Source: Deltaproteobacteria bacterium (GTDB taxonomy: Bacteria > JAMCPX01). Taken from it: a stretch of DNA of 63,935 nucleotides. Under the pieces are notes generated by a model. It did not search any database. It was given only the letters and a program-made list of their open reading frames with translations, and had not been told where the DNA came from. The position numbers and the translations under genes were made by a program. The DNA is taken from assembly GCA_023382265.1 (NCBI GenBank), contig JAMCPX010000073.1, positions 1 through 63,935 of the forward strand, read 5' to 3'. Below are positions 25,865-33,328 of the stretch, piece after piece. Numbering within the stretch: position 1 is the first letter of the stretch; each line of letters begins with the position of its first letter.

Positions 25865-28086
25865 TGGAGAATAAAGAGCTTTTTGTTGATATAATCCTGC
25901 CCGTCCCGATTGATCAAAGCTTTACATATAGAATCGCTCCAAAACAACTGGATAATGAAGAAAACCCTATTATCCCGGGTATGCGCGTACTTGTTCCATT
26001 CGGTTCAAGAATGCTTGTTGGGATCATAAGAAAGATTGGCATTGATAAACCTGCGATTGATATAAAACTCATAAATCAGCTCATTGATCATAAACCGAGT
26101 GTATCAAAACCGCTTATGTCTGTGCTTGAATGGGCTTCGTCCTATTACATGCATCCGGTTGGTGACGTATTCAAACAGTTCATACCGCATAAAGGGGTAA
26201 GGCTTGAGCTTAACAAATTCTACAATATAAGCCGTCTGCCGTATAATTCTTCATCTCTTACAGCAAAAGAACTTGAGGTGCTTGAACATTTAGAAAAGAG
26301 AAAACACATATCAAAGAACAGACTTTTAAAAAAATTCGGCATCAACATTATAAATAGACTTGAAAAATTGGGGATCATAGAATCATCTTTTAAAGGGCCT
26401 GATAACAAAGAGCCGGGTAATTTCATTCGAGAAAACGAATATACACCTGAAAAATATTTTATTCCAGATGTAATACTTACGGCTAAACAAAACGCTATTA
26501 TTGAAGCACTGCAAAAGTCTTTCAACAGCGGAATATTTTCCACAAATCTTATAATGGGTATAACTGGAAGCGGTAAAACTGAAATCTATTTAAGGCTCAT
26601 ACACTACGCAATTGAACAGGGCAAAAATGCAATTGTCCTTGTACCCGAGATTGCACTCGCCCCACAAATGTTACAGAGGTTTAAAAGCAGGTTCGGGGAA
26701 TTGGTAGGAATTATGCATAGCGGGGTACAGCAAAAGGAACTCATTGAAAGCCAACAAAAAATTCTATCCGGGCGTATAAGGATTGTCATAGGCGTAAGGT
26801 CTGCGGTTTTTGCTCCTATAAAAAATGTGGGCGTTATTATTGTAGATGAAGAACATTCAAGCACATACAAACAGGAAGACAGGTTTAAGTATAACGCTCG
26901 TGACGTTGCAATAATGCGCGGAAAATTAGAACAGGCCATTGTTGTACTCGGCAGTGCAACACCTTCTATGGAATCATATTATAACGCTGTTACAGGCAAA
27001 TACAGACTTTATAAATTAACCAAACGAATAAATGAGCTTCCAATGCCAGAAATACATGTCATAGATCTCAAGAGAGAACACCCGCACAGGATAGGAAATG
27101 AACTCTTGGCAAAACCTGTTATGGATGCCCTTTCGGATACTATTTCAAAAGGCAAACAAGCCATCATAATGCTTAACAAAAGAGGTTTTTCTTCAAGCCT
27201 TGTATGCGATGATTGCGGTCATACCGAACATTGTCCCGATTGTGAGCTTTCACTAACTTATCACAAAACGGTAAACAAGCTGAAATGTCATTACTGTGGA
27301 TATGAAACTAATGCGACAGGAAAATGCCCCTCATGCGGTTCTGTTAATCTCAAACCGGTCGGCACCGGCACCCAAAGAATCGAGGAGGAATTGAAACATT
27401 TATTTAAAGATGTCCCGCTTGTAAGGCTGGATCGTGATACAACAGTCAAGCCCGGCTCACACGAACAGATACTTAATACATTTGGCAGCGGAGAAGCAAT
27501 AATTATGCTAGGGACACAAATGGTTTCAAAAGGTTTTGATTTTCCAAAGGTAGATCTTGTGTGCCTGCCTTTACTTGACATCGGTCTTAACCTTCCCGAT
27601 TTTAGAAGTGCTGAACACGTTTTTAATATTATAACCCAGTCGGCAGGAAGGGCCGGAAGGCTAACCTCTGGTGCAAAGGTTTATATTCAAACATACAATC
27701 CAGAATATTATGCAATAAAATATGCCGTTAATTATGATACTCAGACATTCTATGAGAGGGAATTAAAATATAGAAAGGAGCTTGATTATCCGCCGTTCTC
27801 AAGGCTCGTATTGCTGTTATTCAAGCATAAAAAGCTTGAGAAGCTTGAGAATGCGATGTCCAAAGTTACAGAGGAACTTAAAGCATTCAATAATCGGTTA
27901 ACCGTTTTAGGGCCTGCACCTGCACCACTCATTCGTGTGAAAGGATTTTATATTTATAATGTGCTTCTAAAAGCACATTCCTCAAAAACCATGTTAGATG
28001 TGCTTCATACGTTGAACAAGAATCTTAAAAGAACAATCGGTGATATTATAACCACCTTTGATGTGGACCCTCAGCACTTTCTATAA
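25864..28086 (+). CDS. priA: Primosomal protein N' (PriA helicase)
   Basis: 740 residues. The N-terminal 3'-DNA-binding domain (1-110) leads into a winged-helix part, then a helicase with Walker A GITGSGKTEIYL (near 235), DEEH Walker B, GSATPSMES and the C-terminal helicase lobe. Between lobes are eight zinc Cys: CDDC (near 448), CPDC, CHYC and CPSC (to about 489). The GTGTQRIEEEL and ITQSAGRAGR motifs are present. PriA reloads the replisome at stalled forks. It is coupled to the upstream small membrane gene. Length and motifs are normal for the family. Confidence 0.97.
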   Translation: MENKELFVDIILPVPIDQSFTYRIAPKQLDNEENPIIPGMRVLVPFGSRMLVGIIRKIGIDKPAIDIKLINQLIDHKPSVSKPLMSVLEWASSYYMHPVGDVFKQFIPHKGVRLELNKFYNISRLPYNSSSLTAKELEVLEHLEKRKHISKNRLLKKFGINIINRLEKLGIIESSFKGPDNKEPGNFIRENEYTPEKYFIPDVILTAKQNAIIEALQKSFNSGIFSTNLIMGITGSGKTEIYLRLIHYAIEQGKNAIVLVPEIALAPQMLQRFKSRFGELVGIMHSGVQQKELIESQQKILSGRIRIVIGVRSAVFAPIKNVGVIIVDEEHSSTYKQEDRFKYNARDVAIMRGKLEQAIVVLGSATPSMESYYNAVTGKYRLYKLTKRINELPMPEIHVIDLKREHPHRIGNELLAKPVMDALSDTISKGKQAIIMLNKRGFSSSLVCDDCGHTEHCPDCELSLTYHKTVNKLKCHYCGYETNATGKCPSCGSVNLKPVGTGTQRIEEELKHLFKDVPLVRLDRDTTVKPGSHEQILNTFGSGEAIIMLGTQMVSKGFDFPKVDLVCLPLLDIGLNLPDFRSAEHVFNIITQSAGRAGRLTSGAKVYIQTYNPEYYAIKYAVNYDTQTFYERELKYRKELDYPPFSRLVLLLFKHKKLEKLENAMSKVTEELKAFNNRLTVLGPAPAPLIRVKGFYIYNVLLKAHSSKTMLDVLHTLNKNLKRTIGDIITTFDVDPQHFL

Positions 28087-28170
28087 ATGCCCAAAATGCA
28101 ATACAGTTATTTTTGATTTCTTTATATCGAGCTTGTGATATTATTAATGCATGGATTCTATGGAAGGCAT

Positions 28171-29328
28171 ATGATTGGAATTGGAATAAATACAGGTACG
28201 TCGGCGGATGCAATTGATATCGCAATGATAAAGTTCGACATGGCATTACCTTACCCTGGAATAAAACCTCTGTGGTCAGGCACATACCCCTATCCGGCAG
28301 CATTAAAACGATTGTTTTTAGAACTGGTTGATCATACAAATACGTTTACACCATCAACATGGTTTGCCATGGCAGGGCAATTTGATTTTGGACTTGGTAT
28401 GGCATTCTCCGATGCATTATTAAAAGCGATCAACTCATCGGGCATCAAAAAATCCGGTATAGCATTCATAGGATCTCATGGTCAGACAGTATGGCATTCA
28501 CCGAAACCTCAAAAAATCCATACGGACAAACAATTCTCCACGGGTTCAACAATCCAGCTCGGCAGCCCTTCCGTTATGGCAGTGAGGACAGGCATACCCG
28601 TTGTAGCCCATTTCAGGGACAAGGACGTTGCCCTTAGAGGTCAGGGAGCGCCTCTTGCACCCGTTCTGCACTTTGAGCTTTTCAGACAATATGCACCGGC
28701 GGTTGTCCTTAACATAGGCGGTATTTCAAATATAACGGCAATACCTTCACATTCAAATTTTTATACAGTGCACGGCTTTGATACCGGACCCGGCAACAGG
28801 CTCATTGATATTGCAGTCGAGGCTTACACGAACGGCAGGAAGACTTTTGACACAAACGGAAGATTTGCAGCCAAAGGCATTGTTAATGCGGACATGCTTG
28901 AGCGGCTAATGCACGATCGGTTTGTCAAAAAACATCCGCCGAAGAGCACAGGCAGAGATCTTTACAATAAAACGTATATTACAATGCTTGATATTCCTCT
29001 CGATGACATTGATACTATTGCTACACTAACAGCCTTTACAGCACACTCCATTATGTATAACATAAAACATTTTGCAGGGCATAAAATCAAGAATATTATT
29101 ATATGCGGCGGTGGTGCCAATAACCTTACAATAATAAGACATCTGTCAGGACTGATGCACGGTGTGAGTATTAAAACAGTAGAGGAATTCGGCTATAAAC
29201 CTTATGTGATAGAGCCAATGCTGTTTGCATACCTCGGGTATCTCGGATTCAATAAAATACCCGTGAGCCTTAAAAACATAACAGGATCATTATCCGCATT
29301 TGTGCCCGGCGGGATATATTATCCATAA
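28171..29328 (+). CDS. AnmK-like anhydro-N-acetylmuramic acid kinase, divergent
   Basis: 385 residues from ATG 28171 (earlier ATG at 28147 and GTG at 28135 are possible; the domain begins at MIGIGINTGTSADAID either way). ASKHA-fold kinase with GSHGQTVWHSP, the FDTGPGNRLIDIAVEA segment and CGGGANNLTI phosphate motif, all typical of AnmK, which recycles cell-wall sugar. Two motifs differ from the usual family: GTSADAID where GTSxDGxD is expected, and AHFRDKDVALRGQGAPL where ADFRxxDxAxGGxGAPL is expected, so a conserved Asp is His and a Gly is Arg. The substrate may therefore differ. It follows priA by 84 bases on the same strand. Confidence 0.85.
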   Translation: MIGIGINTGTSADAIDIAMIKFDMALPYPGIKPLWSGTYPYPAALKRLFLELVDHTNTFTPSTWFAMAGQFDFGLGMAFSDALLKAINSSGIKKSGIAFIGSHGQTVWHSPKPQKIHTDKQFSTGSTIQLGSPSVMAVRTGIPVVAHFRDKDVALRGQGAPLAPVLHFELFRQYAPAVVLNIGGISNITAIPSHSNFYTVHGFDTGPGNRLIDIAVEAYTNGRKTFDTNGRFAAKGIVNADMLERLMHDRFVKKHPPKSTGRDLYNKTYITMLDIPLDDIDTIATLTAFTAHSIMYNIKHFAGHKIKNIIICGGGANNLTIIRHLSGLMHGVSIKTVEEFGYKPYVIEPMLFAYLGYLGFNKIPVSLKNITGSLSAFVPGGIYYP

Positions 29329-29412
29329 GTACAATTCGGGTTTTTGCATCTTTTGTGTTAAATCGTGGATCATACCACAACGTATGAATGTCCAGTTGGA
29401 GAACTGTGAGTC

Positions 29413-29844
29413 TCATATACTTGCCGGTAATACTCCAAAACCTTCTTTTCTTGACGCTTCTCTCATCCTGATATCAAAACATACAAAATGGTGCCCTTTC
29501 GGTTTCTTATCAGCCCACACTATAGCAGCAGCGAGCTGCAAAGCATCCGCAGCTCGCAACGGATGACTCATAAGCAGGCGTATCGCTATGTCCCTGATAT
29601 CCTCACATGGCTCTATTTCGGTCCATACGCCGGACAGGGAAACAAGTATTTCCCTAAGATCCTCGTTTTCTTCAGGTTTTAAAATGCCATCTCGTTGTAA
29701 ACGGGAAAACGCAGAATGGCACTCTACGGTACTTCCCCACCATACAATAATGGCATTGTCTTCTTTAGCAATATCCTCAACGGTTTTGGTCCTCGGTTCT
29801 GTTATGCATAATGGAATAATTGCTGAAGAATCCCAGAACTTCAT
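29413..29844 (-). CDS. vapC: PIN-domain toxin of a VapC-type toxin-antitoxin pair
   Basis: 143 residues of the PIN fold. The acidic residues that hold magnesium are in place: Asp near residue 5 (KFWDSSAIIPL), Glu near 41 (TVECHSAF), Asp near 99 (LRAADALQLAAA) and Asp near 123 (FVCFDIRMREAS). PIN toxins are RNases, often cutting tRNA or the ribosomal sarcin-ricin loop. The start overlaps the antitoxin gene by 4 bases, antitoxin first, the usual order. All residues look intact, so it is probably active. Confidence 0.92.
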   Translation of the reverse strand: MKFWDSSAIIPLCITEPRTKTVEDIAKEDNAIIVWWGSTVECHSAFSRLQRDGILKPEENEDLREILVSLSGVWTEIEPCEDIRDIAIRLLMSHPLRAADALQLAAAIVWADKKPKGHHFVCFDIRMREASRKEGFGVLPASI

Positions 29845-30134
29845 CTGCCTTCCTCGCGTTCTCTTAAAAGATTTACAAGTGCGTGTCCTTTTATATCTTT
29901 CGGCCTTTGCATTTTCCAGAAATCTTCCGTCAATGTCCCTGAACCAATACGGGCAACCCCTGCTTTTTCCAGCATCAACATATGTAAAGGTATCTTGCTT
30001 TCATCTCTTCCTAACGGGACTATCTTGGCAATTGGCATGCCCCTGTCGGTTACAATAACTTCTTCACCGGCTTTAACTTTTAACAAGTATTCGCTCAGAG
30101 ATGCCTTCAATTTGGAGACTGCAGCGCTTTTCAT
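29841..30134 (-). CDS. Phd/YefM-family antitoxin
   Basis: 97 residues. The N-terminus KSAAVSKLKASLSEYLLKVKAGEEVIVTDRGMPIAKIVPL is typical Phd/YefM, the DNA-binding dimer domain. The C-terminal tail (residues 50-97), LTEDFWKM and a charged end, should wrap the PIN toxin. It is translated just before the toxin (4-base overlap) and, by analogy, represses its own promoter with the toxin as co-repressor. Phd antitoxins normally pair with Doc or PIN toxins, so this combination is normal. Confidence 0.93.
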   Translation of the reverse strand: MKSAAVSKLKASLSEYLLKVKAGEEVIVTDRGMPIAKIVPLGRDESKIPLHMLMLEKAGVARIGSGTLTEDFWKMQRPKDIKGHALVNLLREREEGR

Positions 30135-30164
30135 TATATTTAACCTCTTTATCCCTTTTGATAT

Positions 30165-30197
30165 GACTAATATAGTCTAATCTATCGGATCTGTCAA
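30165..30197 (-). promoter_or_regulatory. Promoter and operator of the toxin-antitoxin operon
   Basis: On the minus strand TTGACA (30192-30197) is 17 bases from TATATT (30169-30174), near consensus. The -10 lies inside the palindrome GACTA-TAT-TAGTC (30165-30177), a good binding site for the Phd dimer. The antitoxin ATG is at 30134. This agrees with autorepression. Confidence 0.8.
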
Positions 30198-30400
30198 GCT
30201 TTACCGGGAACCCGTTTGATAGAGATAGCTGTGATCAAGGTATTATTTATTTTTTCATCCGGCTGCGGTGTATACCGCTGCCATGCCTTCAGATCATCTA
30301 GTTTTTGTTGCGCCCTGTATACGGACCCGGATAAAATAAAGGCATTAAAATCGATTTATAAAAGCCGCGATATCCGGACGGACGAAATATTAAGAAACGT
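30198..30400. other. Gene-free stretch between the toxin-antitoxin operon and a lipoprotein gene
   Basis: No credible gene. A 62-codon open frame at 30216-30404 has no ribosome site, an odd Cys/Ser-rich composition and no family resemblance. One imperfect stem, GGCTGCGGT / ACCGCTGCC (about 30270-30291, one T-T mismatch), is present; its role is unknown. Confidence 0.5.
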
Positions 30401-30429
30401 TTGACAGTTCTATCTCATCGGCATATTGT
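30401..30429 (+). promoter_or_regulatory. Probable promoter of the propeller lipoprotein gene
   Basis: TTGACA (30401-30406) and TATTGT (30424-30429) with 17-base spacing. A leader of about 80 bases follows; just before the ribosome site is a small hairpin AGCCTG-ATGAA-CAGGCT (30481-30497) with the AGGAGG of the gene some 10 bases on. Confidence 0.5.
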
Positions 30430-30517
30430 AGTTTCCATTCGTTACTTCACAGTTATAAGGGCTTTCTATTTGTATATTTGAGCCTGATGAACAGGCTGAA
30501 GATAAAGAGGAGGATAT

Positions 30518-32338
30518 ATGAAAGTAACCATTAAAACATTTCCTGTTTTTACATTTCTGTTGCTTATGTTTTTAGCAGGGTGCAGCGGAACAAATGGAAA
30601 ACAAGGTCCTGCCGGACCTACCATGCCGGTAATACAGAGTCTATCTATTGTAGGATTACCTGTAATACCGGGTAACAATGTTACAACAACTGTCATTGCC
30701 CAGAGCGCACAGGAGCTTGCATTGACCTACACGTGGACAGTATCTCCATCAAGTGAATGGAAAATAATAAATGGTGGGAATAGTCAAACAGCAACAATAC
30801 AAGCACTAGGTGGATATGATGTTACAGGAACCGCTATCATAGAGGTGTCAGACAGTAACGGTATGTATGCAATGGGGGTAATTGCTTTAAGCACTCAGGG
30901 GGATACTGCACCGGTGATAAATAGTATAACAGCGTCACCAAATCCCGTATTACCGAACGGCGTTATAACAGCAGTCGTCAACACCTATGATGCAGAAGGG
31001 AATAGTTTGAAATATACATGGGGGGCTTCTTCAGGATGGGCAATAACCGGTTATGGAACAACTGCTACTGTAGCAGCACCGTCAACATACAACACCGGTG
31101 GATATGTAACCGTAACCGTAAGTGATAATTATGGATACGCAGTAACCGGTACAATAGGTGTAAGCACCTCAGACATAATACCTTCAACACCTACAAATCT
31201 CACAGCATTGTCAAGGACATCAAGCATTCTGCTTACATGGAATGCTTCAACAGGGGCTGCAAGTTATAATATTTATGAATCAGCGGTTTCCGGCGGACCA
31301 TATACAGCGGTAGGAACAACCACAACAACAGCCTATACGGTAACCGGTATAACAATCAGCACACCTTACTACTTTGTTGTTACCGCACTGAACAATGCCG
31401 CAGAAAGTGGATATTCAAACCAAGTAAAGGGGAGTAAGCTTATCTCAGCAACGTATGCTTTAGGCACCAGTCCCTATGGTATATCGATAGACGCTTCCGG
31501 CAATATATGGGTTGCGAATTCTGGCAGTAGTACTGTAACCAAATTAAGCCCTACAGGCGCTACAATCACCACGGTTACCGTAGGCTCCTATCCCTATGAT
31601 ATGGCGATAGACGCATCCGGCAATGTCTGGGTTACGAATTATGGCAGTAATAATGTAACCGAATTAAGCCCTGCCGGCGCTACAATCACCACGTATGCTG
31701 TAGGCACCGCTCCAATTGGTATAGCAATAGACGCATCAGGCAATGTCTGGGTTGCGAATTATGGCAGTAATAATGTAACCGAATTAAGCCCTGCCGGCGC
31801 TACAATCACCACGGTTACCGTAGGCTCCTATCCCCGTGGTATAGCGATAGACGCATCAGGCAATGTCTGGGTTGTGAACTCTGGTAGTAGTACTGTAACC
31901 GCATTAAGCCCTACTGGCGCTACAATCACCACGGTTACCGTAGGCTCCTATCCCCGTGGTATAGCGATAGACGCATCAGGCAATGTCTGGGTTGCGAATT
32001 ATGGCAGTAGTACTTTAACCGCATTAAGCCCTACTGGCGATACCATAGGCACGTATGCTGTAGGCACCGTTCCCATTGGTATAGCAATAGACGCATCAGG
32101 CAATGTCTGGGTTGCGAATTATGGCAGTAATAATGTAACCGAATTAAGCCCTGCCGGTGCTACCATAGGCACCTATGCTGTAGGCACCTTTCCCATTGGT
32201 ATAGCGATAGACGCATCAGGCAATGTCTGGGTTACGAATTCTGTTAGTGATAGTGTAACCGAATCAATGGGTATTACAAAAGGGCCTCAATACTTCCCAT
32301 ACACAGGTCCTCAATTCCCGGGCGGAGGAAACTTTTAG
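30518..32338 (+). CDS. Surface lipoprotein: PKD-like domains, FN3 and a seven-blade NHL/Vgb-type propeller
   Basis: 606 residues. Signal peptide with lipobox LAGC (lipidated Cys near 22), then a short collagen-like GKQGPAGP. Two PKD/Ig-like domains (about 40-125 and 130-222) with LTYTWTVS and the ITASPNPV opening are followed by an FN3 domain (about 225-305). Residues 308-590 hold seven 40-residue units of the form GIAIDASGNVWVANYGSNNVTELSP, i.e. a beta-propeller of the NHL/virginiamycin-lyase kind. No catalytic role is evident; a binding or adhesive surface role is inferred. It shares its front half with the broken gene at 61366. AGGAGG site and a strong terminator bracket it. Confidence 0.88.
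   Translation: MKVTIKTFPVFTFLLLMFLAGCSGTNGKQGPAGPTMPVIQSLSIVGLPVIPGNNVTTTVIAQSAQELALTYTWTVSPSSEWKIINGGNSQTATIQALGGYDVTGTAIIEVSDSNGMYAMGVIALSTQGDTAPVINSITASPNPVLPNGVITAVVNTYDAEGNSLKYTWGASSGWAITGYGTTATVAAPSTYNTGGYVTVTVSDNYGYAVTGTIGVSTSDIIPSTPTNLTALSRTSSILLTWNASTGAASYNIYESAVSGGPYTAVGTTTTTAYTVTGITISTPYYFVVTALNNAAESGYSNQVKGSKLISATYALGTSPYGISIDASGNIWVANSGSSTVTKLSPTGATITTVTVGSYPYDMAIDASGNVWVTNYGSNNVTELSPAGATITTYAVGTAPIGIAIDASGNVWVANYGSNNVTELSPAGATITTVTVGSYPRGIAIDASGNVWVVNSGSSTVTALSPTGATITTVTVGSYPRGIAIDASGNVWVANYGSSTLTALSPTGDTIGTYAVGTVPIGIAIDASGNVWVANYGSNNVTELSPAGATIGTYAVGTFPIGIAIDASGNVWVTNSVSDSVTESMGITKGPQYFPYTGPQFPGGGNF
31450..32270 (+). repeat. Seven near-identical 120-bp tandem repeats in the propeller gene
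   Basis: Units are 120 bases long, each one 40-residue propeller blade. The central units differ by only a few bases (GACGCATCAGGCAATGTCTGG recurs in phase). Blade ends alternate between two forms: GTxYAVGTxPIGIAI and TTVTVGSYPRGIAI. The high DNA identity suggests recent duplication or gene conversion, and copy number may vary between strains. Confidence 0.9.
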
Positions 32339-32363
32339 GTTTAAGCTAAGAAGTGATTGAGTT

Positions 32364-32402
32364 ATAAAATAAGGGCGGGTTTTCCCCGCCCTTATTTTAT
32401 AA
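32364..32402. terminator. Strong bidirectional rho-independent terminator
   Basis: A 16-base stem (32364-32379 with 32385-32400), GC-rich core AAGGGCGGG / CCCGCCCTT and A/T-rich outer arms, so a T-run exists in either direction. It closes the lipoprotein transcript 26 bases after its stop. The rest of the 32339-32636 gap holds no credible gene. Confidence 0.9.
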
Positions 32403-32636
32403 GCAATCCAGCTATTCCAACTATTTGGTTGTTGCAATAGGCAATCGTCTTGAACATGTCCAGCAGAAACATGAGCATCCTTTTTTATTATTACTCAGGC
32501 AGATTTCATAAGCAGCTTCGTATGTGTTATGGACTCTTACACTGCATCGGCAAACTTGGGTACCGCATAGAATTACAATTATTTTATATCATTATTTCTT
32601 GCAGTATGCTATTATTAAATAAAACTATCGGTTAAA

Positions 32637-33020
32637 GTGTATACACAGGGAATTTATACGGTAAGGATAAAGAGAATATATGATAAACCCTCAGAGACAG
32701 ACGGGTTCCGGATACTCGTTGACAGATTGTGGCCGAGGGGAATGAGCAAAAAGGATGCAAAGGTTGGACTGTGGTTAAAGGAGATTGCACCTGGGGACAA
32801 TTTAAGAAAATGGTTTGGCCATGACCCTGAAAAATGGTATGAGTTCAAGCGCAGGTATTTTAAGGAGCTGGATTCCCTGACCGAAAAACAAGACCTTCTC
32901 AACGTTATTATAGAGTATTCACGAAAAGGTGCTGTTACGCTGCTATATGCAGCAAAGGACGAGGACCATAATAATGCCGTTGCAATTATGGAATACCTGC
33001 ACACAAAATATGAGATTTAA
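32637..33020 (+). CDS. DUF488-family protein (YeaO-like)
   Basis: 127 residues from a GTG. The family signature is clear: [30 protein letters not shown] (10-39), [22 protein letters not shown] (48-69) and the end with [14 protein letters not shown]. It is a small single-domain fold of unknown biochemistry, often found near stress or MarR-type regulators. The start lacks a good ribosome site, but downstream ATGs would cut off conserved residues. Flanked by a terminator upstream. Confidence 0.9.
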   Translation: MYTQGIYTVRIKRIYDKPSETDGFRILVDRLWPRGMSKKDAKVGLWLKEIAPGDNLRKWFGHDPEKWYEFKRRYFKELDSLTEKQDLLNVIIEYSRKGAVTLLYAAKDEDHNNAVAIMEYLHTKYEI

Positions 33021-33074
33021 TATTTCTTTCCAGGATAATCTAAATCCGTCTTTTCATGATGATACGATGATTGA

Positions 33075-33188
33075 ATGAAAACAGATATAGTAGGGTCTCA
33101 CGATTCAAGGTACAGGTTGTTCTTTCTTCCGGCTGGTGCCGCAGTCGCCGGTATCCTGGCCGGGCTAGTCTCTTACAACAATATCTAA
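33075..33188 (+). CDS. Possible 37-residue membrane peptide or gene stump
   Basis: An ATG at 33075 opens 37 codons. Residues 14-33 (LFFLPAGAAVAGILAGLVSY) are a perfect single membrane helix after a polar start. No ribosome site is visible. The pattern resembles the first helix of ClC-type transporters (RLFFL...GxLAGLVS), so it may be the stump of a deleted gene rather than a functional small protein. It lies between DUF488 and tRNA-Lys. Confidence 0.3.
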   Translation: MKTDIVGSHDSRYRLFFLPAGAAVAGILAGLVSYNNI

Positions 33189-33205
33189 TTGTTTGAAAAA
33201 CAAAA

Positions 33206-33278
<73 letters not shown>

Positions 33279-33328
33279 AAGATTTGATAATAAATAATAG
33301 ATAGCATGTAATAGTCAAGTAATTACTT

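Noticed and set aside
30216-30404. 62-codon frame between the toxin-antitoxin operon and lipoprotein gene
   Set aside because: No ribosome site, Cys-rich chance-like composition; the real promoter of the next gene starts at 30401.
31450-32270. Regular 120-bp repeats considered as a CRISPR array
   Set aside because: The repeats are contiguous, have no unique spacers, and code for propeller blades in frame.
32450-32635. 61-codon plus-strand frame after the terminator
   Set aside because: No ribosome site, odd composition, no recognisable domain; likely chance.
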